From assembly GCA_964463165.1 (NCBI GenBank), contig CAYXBK010000011.1, positions 87,987 through 151,986 on the forward strand: a stretch of DNA of 64,000 bases, in the 5' to 3' direction. The notes beneath the pieces are model-generated. The model was not told the origin of the DNA and did no database searches. It saw only the letters and a program-made list of their open reading frames with translations. The stretch is from UBA7236 sp964463165 (lineage in GTDB: Bacteria; Bacteroidota; Bacteroidia; Chitinophagales; BACL12). Every line of letters starts with the position of its first letter. Positions within the stretch are counted from its first letter, which is position 1. The position numbers and the translations under genes are program-made. Positions 10,993-20,268 of the stretch are shown here, in pieces.

Positions 10993-11021
10993 AAAAAAGC
11001 CGGAGAGTTTTCTCCGGCTTT
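10993..11021 (-). terminator. Rho-independent terminator of the lipoprotein gene
   Basis: Perfect 11-bp stem AAAGCCGGAGA / TCTCCGGCTTT with a 4-nt loop. On the minus strand it is followed by a T-run, about 20 bp after the stop codon at 11041. Confidence 0.9.
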
Positions 11022-11040
11022 AGAAAAATAATATTTCAAT

Positions 11041-11682
11041 TTAATTTTCGACAATAATATCCACTTTTGTTTCGGAATTCCAATAAGGCCATGCAGCTTC
11101 CTGATCAGTGCGTACATAAATCATTCCACTCTTACCGGTTGGTGTGATCTTAAATCCATATACATAACCTTCAGCAAGTAAATACGATGTCGGGCTTGAT
11201 GATTGTCTGCCTCCGATGCAAGAACCTTCCGGAAAAATTGCATGCGGTGCAATTGTCATTTCAGCAATAAATCCGTCAATTAAAGTTTGATCTGCTTTTG
11301 CGGCATTAAAATCCTGTAAATTCACTGTTGACCCGTAATAATAACGCACTTCTTTTGCAGTTGATAACCATGGAGCATAATAATCGTCCCAATACCATTC
11401 CTGTGATCTGGCAATCGGATCAAAAAATCCGGCTTCAGAATAATCACCATTATATATATACGTCAGATCAATGGAAGACACGGTCAGTTTAGCTGCGTTC
11501 GAATCCATCGGTAGGGTGGAAGTGCCGGTGGTTGAAAAATAGGCGTTAGTTTTTGAAAATACAATGTCTGAAAATGTTTTTGCAGCTGTTGTTGTATTCA
11601 CATCCTCATCTTCAGGCGAATTGCAGGAAATGAAGGTAACCATTGCAAATAGCAAGAGCAAAACGAATTTTGTGTTTTTCAT
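11041..11682 (-). CDS. Hypothetical lipoprotein
   Basis: 213 residues from the ATG at 11682, chosen because it opens a lipoprotein signal (FVLLLLFAMVTFISC) with the lipobox cysteine at about residue 19. The open frame runs further upstream, but that extension has no signal and would overlap the divergent fibre gene's promoter region. The mature part is tyrosine- and tryptophan-rich (EWYWDDYYAPW, EVRYYYGS), with two cysteines at most. No family recognised. It is probably an outer- or inner-membrane-anchored protein. Confidence 0.7.
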   Translation of the reverse strand: MKNTKFVLLLLFAMVTFISCNSPEDEDVNTTTAAKTFSDIVFSKTNAYFSTTGTSTLPMDSNAAKLTVSSIDLTYIYNGDYSEAGFFDPIARSQEWYWDDYYAPWLSTAKEVRYYYGSTVNLQDFNAAKADQTLIDGFIAEMTIAPHAIFPEGSCIGGRQSSSPTSYLLAEGYVYGFKITPTGKSGMIYVRTDQEAAWPYWNSETKVDIIVEN

Positions 11683-11842
11683 ATAGATTTTTTTTGTTTC
11701 ATCAAAGATATTCATTTCATTTTTAAAAGTAAATTGAACGGCATCCGCCGGTTGTAAAATTTCACCCAAAAGCGGTAAAATATCTTTTACTGCTTGAACG
11801 ATAACTGCCTTTTTACTTTCTTTATATAAAATCAATTCAACG

Positions 11843-14800
11843 ATGAAAAAATTGCTCCTTATTATTTGTCTTTTTATGATCAATGGGATCATTCATGCAC
11901 AAACAAATATATTTCCTGCTTCAGGAAATACAGGTGTAGGAACAACTACACCAACACAATTATTTCAAGTAAATGGCGGAACATCTCAATTCGGTAGTAC
12001 AATTGATTACGCACGGTTTGCACCCGATGGTGATCTCAGCTTCACAGGAAATGCGGATTATCTTGTAGGCGGCGACAGGTTTGCATTTCGTTATCAGGGA
12101 AATCCGAATTTCGGTTTGGTATTCAGCGCAACAAACAGCCGCTATGAATTTCGCGATGGAACCGGTGTACCGGTATTCTGGCAGGCAGGAAACGGCAATG
12201 CATATATAAAAGGATTTTTAGCGATCGGTTCAACAGCAACTCCGGGTGCTGCTTTGGATATTACTTCAACAAATGCAGCCGCAATTAAAATAAATCCGTT
12301 CGGAACAGGTGCAGGCAATACAGGTGGATTGCGCTTTCTTGAATTAGCAGCCAATGGTGTGAATTATGTCGGATTTAAATCACCGGATAATATTGCAGGA
12401 AATAAAATATGGGTTTTACCTGCAACAGACGGAACAAGCGGACAATATTTAAAAACAGATGGTGCGGGAAATTTGGGTTGGTCGTCGGATATCGGAGTAA
12501 ATTATATTGCAGGTACTGGAATGAATATTACAGGATCAACAATAAATAATTCATTGCCTGATCAGGTAATTACATTAAATGGAACAGGAGCAACTTCAAT
12601 TACTGGTACGTATCCGAATTTCACAATCAATTCAACTGATTTAAATACAATTTATTCAGCGGGTGCAGGGATCAATATCAGCGGTGATATCATCACAAAT
12701 ACTTCCCCCGATCAGATTGTTACATTAACAGGCACAGGCGGGGCGAGCATCAGCGGAACATATCCTGATTTTATAATTCATTCCACCGATTCAAATACAG
12801 TTTATACGGCAGGCACCGGGATAAATATTTCCGGTACTATCGTTACAAATACTTCACCTGATCAGGCGGTGACTTTATCAGGAGATGGTGCTACAACAAT
12901 TTCGGGTGCTTATCCTGATTTCGTGATCAGTTCAACAGATGAGAATACAACTTACAGTGCAGGAGCAGGGATCAGTATTGTTGATACGGTAATTTCAAAT
13001 ACAGGAGATCTGAATGGTGCAGATGATGCAAATCTTTCGCTTTCAAATTTAACAACTACATCAATTAATCAGATATTATTGCCTGTGTCAAATAATACAC
13101 TTGATTTTGGAAGTACTTCCAAATCATGGAAAAATATCTATACGGATGAAAGTATTTATTTCGATGATGTAAAATTTATTTCCAATACAGGCGGTTCGGT
13201 ATTTACAGGAGCAAATGCAGGAAATAATAATACGTCGGCAACAAATGCCGGTTTTGGGAATCACGCACTTTTCACAAATACATCCGGTGCACAAAATATT
13301 GCTATCGGTGAAAATGCATTGTATACGAATAGTACCGGTAATGCAAATATTGCAACGGGGTATGGTGCAATGCAATTCAATACAACCGGAACAAATAATG
13401 TTGCGATCGGATACAAAGCATTGTATGCAAATACAACAATTCATAATACGGTTGCGATCGGTGATTCTGCTTTATGCAATAATGGAATCGGTGCTGGAGG
13501 TATTTTGCAGGGTGTCGGAAATACTGCAATTGGTTCAAAATCTTTAACAGCAAATAATACCGGTTATTATAATACCGCAACAGGTTATCAGTCTATGTCG
13601 GCAAATACGCAGGGTTATGGAAATTCTGCACATGGATATAAAGCGCTTACTTCAAATAATTCCGGATTTTCCAATACGGCACTGGGATCACAGGCATTAA
13701 CGTCAAATACAACAGGTTTTGATAATACGGCAACCGGATATCAGGCATTGTACAGCAATACATTTGGTGATTATAATACGGCAACAGGGCAACAATCTTT
13801 ATACAGTAATACGGATGGAAATTATAATACTGCCATCGGCAATACGGCTTTATATACAAATAGTACGGGTAACAGCAATGTGGCTGTCGGACATCAGACT
13901 ATGTATATGAATAATACCGGCACACAAAATACTGCAACCGGAAACAGTGCATTGCGCACCAATTCAACCGGAACAAATAATTCTGCATTCGGATTTCAAT
14001 CCATGTTTGATAATTCAACCGGAAATTTCAATACATCCATCGGAAATGAATCATTGACAAATAATACGACAGGAAGTTATAATGCAGCAACAGGAAATAC
14101 AGCATTATGGACGAATTCCACCGGATCCTATAATACGGCAACCGGTCATTCAGCAGGTAGTGTAAATGATGCAAGTTCACAATGTACTTATCTGGGTTAT
14201 GATGCGGATCAGCCCGACGGAACAGACTTAACAAACAGCACTGCCGTGGGAGCGGCGAGCCGCATAACTGCAAGTAATCAGGTTCGTGTTGGAAGTTCGA
14301 CAGTAACAAGTATTGGCGGTTTTACAAACTGGACAAATGTGAGTGACAGCCGGTTTAAAGAAAATATCAAAGAAGATGTGCCAGGGCTTGAATTTATAAA
14401 TGAATTAAAGCCGGTAACATATACACTTGATGTAAATGGCATCAGTAAATTTTTAAATGAAGAAAATTCCGGCTCTGCTGAAAATGCAATTGCCGAAAAT
14501 AAAAATGTGGCAGATGAAAAATCAAAAATCATTTACACCGGATTTCTTGCACAGGAAGTGGAAGCTGCAGCACAAAAAATAGGATATGATTTTTCCGGCA
14601 TCGACAAACCTGAAAATGAAAATTCATTATATGGTTTGCGCTATGCAGAATTTGTTGTGCCACTTGTGAAAGCAGTGCAGGAATTGGATGCATTAAATAC
14701 ACAAAAAGGAGAAAATGATAAAACACAGGACCAGTTAATTGCCGAACAGCAAAAGGAAATTGAATTGCTGACGCAAAAAATAAATGATCTTGAACAATTA

Positions 14801-15127
14801 ATTGCCGCATCAAATAATTCGTCGACAGACGGAATTGTGAAAATCGGTTTGTCGTCTGAAACCAATGAAGCCTTGTTGGGTCAGAACATTCCGAATCCCT
14901 TCGAAAATTCCACCATCATACCATTTCGCATTCCGAAAGAATGTACGGATGCAAGCATCGTATTTACTGAGATTTCAACCGGCCGCATCGTGCGTGCAAT
15001 TCCAGTTAGTTGCGGCGAAACACAGATCAGCATTGAAGCCGGTATGCTATCGAGCGGCACATACACATATACCTTATATGTAAATGGAAATACAATTGCA
15101 ACAAGACAAATGGTAATAACCAAATAA
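11843..15127 (+). CDS. YadA-like head-repeat fibre with peptidase S74 chaperone domain and T9SS sorting domain
   Basis: 1,094 residues with a signal peptide (LLLIICLFMINGIIHAQ). Residues 225-400 hold three roughly 47-residue repeats containing SPDQxVTLxGTG and YSAGAGINI. Residues 450-800 carry more than 20 short YadA-head-type repeats (NTAIGxxALYxNxTGxxN), which form left-handed beta-rolls in trimeric adhesins. A peptidase S74 (endosialidase chaperone) domain follows at about 830-950 (SDSRFKENI, TGFLAQEVE, LRYAEFVVPLVKAVQEL); in this family it trimerises and can self-cleave. A coiled coil and a T9SS sorting domain end the chain. It is likely a trimeric surface fibre or adhesin. Confidence 0.85.
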   Translation: MKKLLLIICLFMINGIIHAQTNIFPASGNTGVGTTTPTQLFQVNGGTSQFGSTIDYARFAPDGDLSFTGNADYLVGGDRFAFRYQGNPNFGLVFSATNSRYEFRDGTGVPVFWQAGNGNAYIKGFLAIGSTATPGAALDITSTNAAAIKINPFGTGAGNTGGLRFLELAANGVNYVGFKSPDNIAGNKIWVLPATDGTSGQYLKTDGAGNLGWSSDIGVNYIAGTGMNITGSTINNSLPDQVITLNGTGATSITGTYPNFTINSTDLNTIYSAGAGINISGDIITNTSPDQIVTLTGTGGASISGTYPDFIIHSTDSNTVYTAGTGINISGTIVTNTSPDQAVTLSGDGATTISGAYPDFVISSTDENTTYSAGAGISIVDTVISNTGDLNGADDANLSLSNLTTTSINQILLPVSNNTLDFGSTSKSWKNIYTDESIYFDDVKFISNTGGSVFTGANAGNNNTSATNAGFGNHALFTNTSGAQNIAIGENALYTNSTGNANIATGYGAMQFNTTGTNNVAIGYKALYANTTIHNTVAIGDSALCNNGIGAGGILQGVGNTAIGSKSLTANNTGYYNTATGYQSMSANTQGYGNSAHGYKALTSNNSGFSNTALGSQALTSNTTGFDNTATGYQALYSNTFGDYNTATGQQSLYSNTDGNYNTAIGNTALYTNSTGNSNVAVGHQTMYMNNTGTQNTATGNSALRTNSTGTNNSAFGFQSMFDNSTGNFNTSIGNESLTNNTTGSYNAATGNTALWTNSTGSYNTATGHSAGSVNDASSQCTYLGYDADQPDGTDLTNSTAVGAASRITASNQVRVGSSTVTSIGGFTNWTNVSDSRFKENIKEDVPGLEFINELKPVTYTLDVNGISKFLNEENSGSAENAIAENKNVADEKSKIIYTGFLAQEVEAAAQKIGYDFSGIDKPENENSLYGLRYAEFVVPLVKAVQELDALNTQKGENDKTQDQLIAEQQKEIELLTQKINDLEQLIAASNNSSTDGIVKIGLSSETNEALLGQNIPNPFENSTIIPFRIPKECTDASIVFTEISTGRIVRAIPVSCGETQISIEAGMLSSGTYTYTLYVNGNTIATRQMVITK

Positions 15128-15142
15128 GCGTATTAAATAATT

Positions 15143-15180
15143 AATTCAAAAGGCTGCATGCAAATGCGGCCTTTTGAATT
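15143..15180. terminator. Bidirectional terminator
   Basis: Perfect 12-bp arms AATTCAAAAGGC / GCCTTTTGAATT around a 14-nt loop, with A and T tracts on each side, 15 bp after the fibre gene. Confidence 0.85.
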
Positions 15181-15336
15181 AAAATGCGTATTCGCCGACC
15201 GGGTTTAATTTATTCTTTTCATGCATACAAAAAAAACTGCCATGCAGGTGCAGCTGGTAATAAAAGCAGATAGGAAAATATAAATTTTTTCAATTCGAAA
15301 ATGCGAAGAAATGCTGATTTATACATTAAAAATGTG

Positions 15337-15846
15337 TTAATACTGAAGCGGGATCTTTGTTTCAATTGCTCCTTTACTCACAAGATATTCTTTTACGGGT
15401 AATGCATTCTCACCGCCATGCATTGCATGATGCAAAGGGGTAAATCCATGCGGCCCTTTCATGTTTATAAGGAAAGGGTATTTCGACAATATGTTTTTCA
15501 CCTGATCAAGTTCTCCCAATAAGCAGAATGTGAGAAAATTCATTTGTGCCCCATTTTCAATCAGGTACTTTACGAGTTCGATGTAACCCACATGACTTGC
15601 CGCACCCAAAGCTGTTTCAAAATCACCACCACCCCAGTCCCAGGCAGCATTCAAAAGTGTCGGATTTGCTTTATGCATTTCAACAACACGTTCCATATTT
15701 CGGTGGGCAGTGCCTACAAATTCTTTTACGAGTGCGGTATTCATTTGCGGCAGTTCCTCATCATTTGCCAGTGCAATTTTGGGCAGAAACACCGCACCTG
15801 AAATTGTGAAGGTTGATAACAGAAATTTTTTTCTTGAAATAAGCAT
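15337..15846 (-). CDS. Ankyrin-repeat exported protein
   Basis: 169 residues. The N-terminus (SRKKFLLSTFTISGAVFLPKI) looks like a Tat-type or Sec signal with an RK rather than a strict RR pair. Residues 65-165 hold about three ankyrin repeats (GAASHVGYIELVKYLIENGA, GFTPLHHAMHGG, VKEYLVSKGA). Ankyrin repeats mediate protein binding, and partners are unknown. It is the last chromosomal gene before the island. Confidence 0.8.
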   Translation of the reverse strand: MLISRKKFLLSTFTISGAVFLPKIALANDEELPQMNTALVKEFVGTAHRNMERVVEMHKANPTLLNAAWDWGGGDFETALGAASHVGYIELVKYLIENGAQMNFLTFCLLGELDQVKNILSKYPFLINMKGPHGFTPLHHAMHGGENALPVKEYLVSKGAIETKIPLQY

Positions 15847-16199
15847 AATCCCGGTTTAATGAATGGAATAAACAAATTTAAATTGAGTGACCCGGATTTA
15901 TTCTTAATGGCGGGTTAAGAGGTGTTAAACTTTATAGTTTTATTTTACCGCAGTGAAAGGTTTATCGAAAAAATATTAATGCCGGGGAATGTAAAATGTA
16001 ATTTCAAAGAAATTTAATTTGATTTTGGAGAGATAATGCAGCAGTCCAAACGGGAGCTGCCGGCGGCCCGAAAAACCAATATCCAAGCCAGGGTTTATGT
16101 GAGAATTTTGGTTGTTAAACCTCTGCATAATCCCATTGTTATACTATTTATGTAATACTGAATATTTTGTATTGCTTCTTTTAACAGGAAGGTGGGTGG
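15847..16199. other. Non-coding chromosomal gap left of the island
   Basis: No credible gene was found in this stretch. It separates the ankyrin gene from the left att site of the island and would be the original sequence downstream of mnmE before insertion. Confidence 0.5.
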
Positions 16200-16276
16200 G
16201 TTATTTTCCAATACAAAATGTGAGAGTGCTTATTCTGAAAGGGATTTGGAGGGGTGGGGTACAAATGGGGGACAAA
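16200..16276. repeat. Site S1: left attachment site and first copy of the 77-bp att-like repeat
   Basis: Core at 16200-16224, starting GTTATTTTC and including the 18-bp copy of the mnmE end. The right arm AAAATGTGAG matches the consensus ATAAAGTAAC weakly. The conserved block GGTACAAATGGGGGACAAA ends at 16276; its extended form begins at 16256, exactly 56 bp after the core start. It lies 28 bp past the stop codon of the first island gene, reading on the minus strand. Confidence 0.85.
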
Positions 16277-16304
16277 GAACGGCAATTGCTTTTTCTTAAA
16301 CATA

Positions 16305-17090
16305 TTAGTTATCCTCAACAAAATAGTCAGGAATAATTGTATTAACAAACGTAAAAATACTGTCAGAACAAGCGATATGATCTAAATCAACAAGTCTTTT
16401 AAAAAGTTGCTGATAATTGGTAATGTTTTCTTTGAGACTTTTTTTCAAATGTATCAAATCATTGCGCAAATCAATGATTAAACAAATGTTGTCATAATCT
16501 GCGCCGTTAGATTTTTGGAAGTCTATTGCAGTCAAGATTGGAATCAATTCTCTAATTTTTTTAAGTAAATCAAACCACTCCAACTCAGTTTTACTCCTCT
16601 TTATTCCGTCAATTTCAATTTGAGTTTTTTCAGGTATCAATTGGTTAATAAATCCTTCTAATGAGGTTGTTAACAAAATCACACCTTCTGAAGTTTCTTG
16701 AAAATACTGAATAAATTTATCATAATGATAGTTTGCATTAAAGTGTTGTTCTTCAGAGAATAATTTATTTTTTATTTCATAAGAAATCTGCAAATGAGAA
16801 TTTCCGGAACTATAATAAATACAAACTGGATTTGGCTCTGGAAAAGAAAATATTTTATTCTTATCCCTCGCTCCCTTGACCTGCGTATTAACATATTTCT
16901 TTTCACCAAATTCATTTGCGATAATTACTCTTGGGTTTTTCCCAATAATTTTATGGATTGTTTGCCATAGCTCTTTTACTTTTTCCGAGGCCAACTCTTT
17001 CAAATTAATGTTCTTTTGAGTGCCAATTTTTAACCCTAAAGTATCAAAGTCCGTTAATGGTAAAAGTTTAATTTTTTTTAGTTGTTTCAT
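16305..17090 (-). CDS. HEPN-like protein of unknown function (module A)
   Basis: 261 residues, no signal peptide or membrane helix. Near residue 207 it has DLRNDLIHLK, an R-x4-H arrangement like the catalytic RNase motif of HEPN domains, set in helical sequence. The N-terminal 130 residues are mixed and unrecognised. It is the last gene of a tight minus-strand operon, 23 bp after the PIN-like gene. HEPN proteins are often toxins or defence RNases, and its pairing with a PIN nuclease supports an RNA-targeting role, but this is inference from one short motif. Confidence 0.55.
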   Translation of the reverse strand: MKQLKKIKLLPLTDFDTLGLKIGTQKNINLKELASEKVKELWQTIHKIIGKNPRVIIANEFGEKKYVNTQVKGARDKNKIFSFPEPNPVCIYYSSGNSHLQISYEIKNKLFSEEQHFNANYHYDKFIQYFQETSEGVILLTTSLEGFINQLIPEKTQIEIDGIKRSKTELEWFDLLKKIRELIPILTAIDFQKSNGADYDNICLIIDLRNDLIHLKKSLKENITNYQQLFKRLVDLDHIACSDSIFTFVNTIIPDYFVEDN

Positions 17091-17113
17091 TTTTCAATAT
17101 TATAGTCTGAATA

Positions 17114-17836
17114 CTATTTGAATAAATATTCTGCCATTCCAGCACTTGTTATTAAATTTAACCATCTCTTTTCAAGAGTCCAATATTTATCTCCCGGTTG
17201 TACATAAGATAAAATATATAAATCATACCAATCATTTCCTGTCATCTTCATTTGAATTTGCATTTCATTAAAAAAACGACTGAAAGTTTTGAGAAGCAAT
17301 TCATTTTTCTTTGAATCAATAATTTTTATTACCCCCGTATTTCGTATAAACTGATTTACAAGTACAGACATCATGTATGTTAATTTCTCAATTTGATCGT
17401 GATTTCTTAATTCAGACTTTCCTGATCTTGATAATTCATCCTTAAAAAATTCTGGGACATCCTCTCGATATTTCCTTTCCCTCTTTATATTGGCAATAGT
17501 ATAGTTCGGACCTAAACCATTTATTGATGCACTGCTGGCAATAATTTCTGCTTGCCTCAATAGTTCAACCGCTCCATCATTTCGTATCTGATGGGTAAAG
17601 CCGTTAACTTCTGCTATTTGTAAAAAAGGATGAATCAAACATATTTTGTCCTTAAAAAACAATAAATATGTCAAAGCGTTTTTTACCAAATCAAATTTAT
17701 GAATAACATTTTCAGTTATAACGAGCTCATTCAAGTTGGTATACGTTGGGACTAAATTCAGATGTTTATATTTATTAAAATCAAGTTTTCCGCTCGAAAA
17801 GGCGTACCAGATATTTGTGTCACAGATTATTTTCAT
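17114..17836 (-). CDS. PIN-like nuclease domain protein
   Basis: 240 residues. It opens with MKIICDTNIWYAF, the first acidic motif of PIN domains (D-T-N), and has later acidic positions around NDWYDLYILSYV and PGDKYWTLEKRW near residues 200-225, which would complete the metal-binding site. PIN domains are Mg-dependent RNases, common in toxin-antitoxin and defence operons. It is longer than typical VapC toxins (about 135 residues). It follows the dual-OB gene by 15 bp in the same operon. Confidence 0.65.
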   Translation of the reverse strand: MKIICDTNIWYAFSSGKLDFNKYKHLNLVPTYTNLNELVITENVIHKFDLVKNALTYLLFFKDKICLIHPFLQIAEVNGFTHQIRNDGAVELLRQAEIIASSASINGLGPNYTIANIKRERKYREDVPEFFKDELSRSGKSELRNHDQIEKLTYMMSVLVNQFIRNTGVIKIIDSKKNELLLKTFSRFFNEMQIQMKMTGNDWYDLYILSYVQPGDKYWTLEKRWLNLITSAGMAEYLFK

Positions 17837-17851
17837 ATTTGATCATCTGCA

Positions 17852-18664
17852 TTAAAAGAGTTTTCCTTGTAATTCCAATTTAGGGTAAAATACTCCGATT
17901 ATAATAAATGGATTTAAAGAAACGTAGTGATGCAATTGAGTTGTTCCTAAAAAGAAATACAAATCTTTCGTTTTAGCAAAATCATCAAAGTATTTTGCCC
18001 TTACATCGGCGATTGCTTTTGCTTCACTGCCCTCATGCCGTGCAAGACAGTTCCAATAGAGTTGACCTATTTCCCAATCTTCAATCATCATTCTGCTTTC
18101 AATTCCCTGATTATCTTTGAATATAAATTTAAATTTATAGGGCAGCTTTTGCACCACCTCAAATTTACCTTCGGCATTTGTTTCAAAAAGATTAAGTTGA
18201 TTCAGCTTTGCAAGTTTGTCTTTGTCCCAATCTCGGTCAACCTGCTCATAAGTAAAGTCTAAAATTTCTGTGGGTTTAAATACGGCTAAGGAAGTACAAA
18301 TGTTTTTGTCCTTTGCTTCAGCAATCAGTTCGGTTAAATTGTAGTAAACTTTTCCTAAGGCAGCTTGCTTACGTGTCTCCCAATTACCCGCTGTGTCCAA
18401 ATGGCCTATTATATTTATTTCACTCTCATGAGAATATGGCCGGTAACTTTCCGGTCTGAAATCTGATTCATTCTTTACCAAATCAAGTTCAATCCAATCA
18501 TATTTTTTGTATTGTTCGTTATAGGATTTTTTTCTAAATGGTACAGGATAAATTCTGATCCAAGTTCCATCTTCCCGGAAACCGGCAGTGCAAACTAATT
18601 CATCATACTTGGCCGAAAGGGTAGGGTAGGTTTTTACTGCAATTAATACTTTGGTCAATGCCAT
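17852..18664 (-). CDS. Dual OB-fold-like (DuOB) protein
   Basis: 270 residues. The opening (VLIAVKTYPTLSAKYDELVCTAGFREDGTWIRIYP is split here only for description: KTYPT, ELVCTAG, WIRIYPVPFR) matches proteins commonly encoded beside DUF488 genes and described as having two OB folds. A second conserved stretch near residue 205-215 reads EDWEIGQLYWNC, and the end has DLYFFLGTTQ. It probably binds nucleic acid. It starts 2 bp after the DUF488 gene stop, so the two are translationally coupled. The family assignment is from memory of pattern and context. Confidence 0.6.
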   Translation of the reverse strand: MALTKVLIAVKTYPTLSAKYDELVCTAGFREDGTWIRIYPVPFRKKSYNEQYKKYDWIELDLVKNESDFRPESYRPYSHESEINIIGHLDTAGNWETRKQAALGKVYYNLTELIAEAKDKNICTSLAVFKPTEILDFTYEQVDRDWDKDKLAKLNQLNLFETNAEGKFEVVQKLPYKFKFIFKDNQGIESRMMIEDWEIGQLYWNCLARHEGSEAKAIADVRAKYFDDFAKTKDLYFFLGTTQLHHYVSLNPFIIIGVFYPKLELQGKLF

Positions 18665-18666
18665 TC

Positions 18667-19551
18667 TTAAATATGTTTTACTTCATAGGAAAAGTTGGGT
18701 AGTGTTTGAATGGCCTCAGCCAAATGTTTCCGGTGGCATTGACAAATATCAGCTTCAAAGCAAGTTAACGCAATACGTTTGTGCTGCTTCAATAGATTTA
18801 ATATTTCAGTTTGTGTTTTCAGGGTTTTACTCAAATTATTGTTACGGTAAGCAATGAAAAGTTTATCGTAATCAGTTTGAGAATTTAACTCCTGCCTCAG
18901 ATCGGACTGTATTCCAACTTCAGGGAAATGCAAGTATTGTATTCCTAAATATTCACAATAATTTTTCAACTGACTTTTGCTAAAACCAAATTTCATGCTT
19001 AACGGATTATTGCGAACATCTACCAATATCTTAACATCATTTCTGAGTAAACGGGATAAATATTCTTCAAGGGAAATTCCTTCATAGCCGATTGTAAACA
19101 AAATTGTATTCTTTATTTTGGGCTTTGCATTGTCAACTTTTTCCAGCTCTAATTTATTTAAAATATCTGTTGCAACTTCGCTTCGAATAGAGTAAAATGG
19201 AAAATTTAAATAAGTATGCTTCATTAATGCCTTTGCGTTCATCCCACCGTAATTCGATTTCACTTCCAATAGAAACCTTTTATCATCGGGTTTTAGTTGC
19301 TTTAAATAATCCGTTTTATCCGCTCGACTGTAATTTTTATCATCAGAAACCAATTGCTGCTTTTTAATCATTGTAACTAAATCAGCATGGGCGCTAAAAG
19401 AGTAGCAACCAAATTTATAAGGCACAAAATCGTACTCGGCTTTTTGTTGTCTTTGCGTGAAAAGAAAAAGGAGTTTTTGCAAACGGATTTTTTCCAACTG
19501 TCCGTCGAACAATTGAAGTAAAGCCAATATCACCTTCCTTCTGTAGAACAT
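18667..19551 (-). CDS. DUF488 protein with SocA/Panacea-like N-terminal domain
   Basis: 294 residues. The N-terminal 140 residues (IRLQKLLFLFTQ, YDFVPYKFGCYSFS, HADLVTMI) resemble the Panacea/SocA-like (DUF4065) domain found in antitoxins. Residues 150-290 are a DUF488 domain: TIGYEGISLEEYLSRL, DVRNNPLSMKFGFSK, then ALTCFEADICQCHRKHLAEAI with its conserved C-E and CHR positions. DUF488 proteins are predicted nucleic-acid-linked enzymes without a proven general reaction. The gene is tightly coupled to the dual-OB gene downstream. Confidence 0.7.
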   Translation of the reverse strand: MFYRRKVILALLQLFDGQLEKIRLQKLLFLFTQRQQKAEYDFVPYKFGCYSFSAHADLVTMIKKQQLVSDDKNYSRADKTDYLKQLKPDDKRFLLEVKSNYGGMNAKALMKHTYLNFPFYSIRSEVATDILNKLELEKVDNAKPKIKNTILFTIGYEGISLEEYLSRLLRNDVKILVDVRNNPLSMKFGFSKSQLKNYCEYLGIQYLHFPEVGIQSDLRQELNSQTDYDKLFIAYRNNNLSKTLKTQTEILNLLKQHKRIALTCFEADICQCHRKHLAEAIQTLPNFSYEVKHI

Positions 19552-19621
19552 AATGCAAAGTTAACCTTTTGGGAGGTGTTTCACTGAAAATTTAATCCTT
19601 TTGCAGTAATATCTTATCGCA

Positions 19622-20065
19622 TTAGGTTCCTGGGTTTTGATAGAATGCCTTAATAGCAATCTGTATCGCTTTCGTCGCATCGGCTTCAAGTTGTTCCTGA
19701 TTTTTAAGCCATGTATCCATTTCCAAAAATGGTTCATCTAAATTCATATGAACATATCTGTTTCTAAGTTTCCTAAGCCAATCAATGTCATCTCCCTCAT
19801 AGTAGTCTTTGAAAAGTTTTGCCGTTCCAATTTTATTATCCCCTGACTCTGTTTCTCTAAAATGAGAATCAATTGAGGCAACGGCCATTACAACAACTGA
19901 AATCCATGCGCCAGCACAATAAGCACGATTCATATCAAAAAATAATGCAGTTGAATGTTCGCTAACTAAATAGCTTCCTATTTCCGAATCACTAAGTAAT
20001 TTTTCAATCCAGCTATTTCTTTTATGCCAGAGTTCCGGGGATGTTTGTGCAAATATGTCTTCCAT
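19622..20065 (-). CDS. Small HEPN-like helical protein
   Basis: 147 residues, helical, no signal. Residues 98-106 read LRNRYVHMN, again an R-x4-H pattern within RN-x-x-x-H as in HEPN domains. It is the first gene of the module A cluster, with a 70-bp gap to the DUF488 gene. It might be a structural HEPN partner or a separate toxin. No closer family was recognised. Confidence 0.5.
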   Translation of the reverse strand: MEDIFAQTSPELWHKRNSWIEKLLSDSEIGSYLVSEHSTALFFDMNRAYCAGAWISVVVMAVASIDSHFRETESGDNKIGTAKLFKDYYEGDDIDWLRKLRNRYVHMNLDEPFLEMDTWLKNQEQLEADATKAIQIAIKAFYQNPGT

Positions 20066-20118
20066 ATTTTTTTCCGATAAAATTATTGCTTCGTTTGGTT
20101 ATACATCGATAGATTTAA

Positions 20119-20131
20119 TTGATTCAATCAA
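20119..20131. promoter_or_regulatory. Short palindrome upstream of module A operon
   Basis: Inverted repeat TTGATT-C-AATCAA, 54 bp upstream of the ATG at 20065. It could be an operator. No regulator gene is recognised in the module, and a 13-bp AT-rich palindrome can arise by chance. Confidence 0.25.
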
Positions 20132-20169
20132 CAGACCTCTAATGAATCTAATTTAATTGGTTTTATTTT

Positions 20170-20246
20170 GTTACATTCTGCACCATAAAGTAACAATCAA
20201 TGCAGGAGTAAGGCAATATATATCCGGGGGTCAAATGGGAGACAAA
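20170..20246. repeat. Site S2: 77-bp att-like repeat between modules A and B
   Basis: Core at 20170-20194: GTTACATTC, six variable bases, ATAAAGTAAC (8-bp arms with one mismatch). Conserved block GGTCAAATGGGAGACAAA ends at 20246; its extended start at 20226 is exactly 56 bp from the core start. The intervening bases include GGAGTAAGG, shared with S5. Confidence 0.85.
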
Positions 20247-20268
20247 TCCGGGCAGAATCCTGTATCTG

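Noticed and set aside
11683..11892. 5' extension of the lipoprotein gene across the divergent fibre gene start
   Set aside because: The internal ATG at 11682 begins a proper lipoprotein signal, and the extension overlaps the start of the 11843 gene.
13200..14160. Regular short repeats that could look like a CRISPR or tandem-repeat array
   Set aside because: They are in frame and encode YadA-like head repeats (TG-x-x-NTA units) within the fibre gene; no spacers or cas genes.
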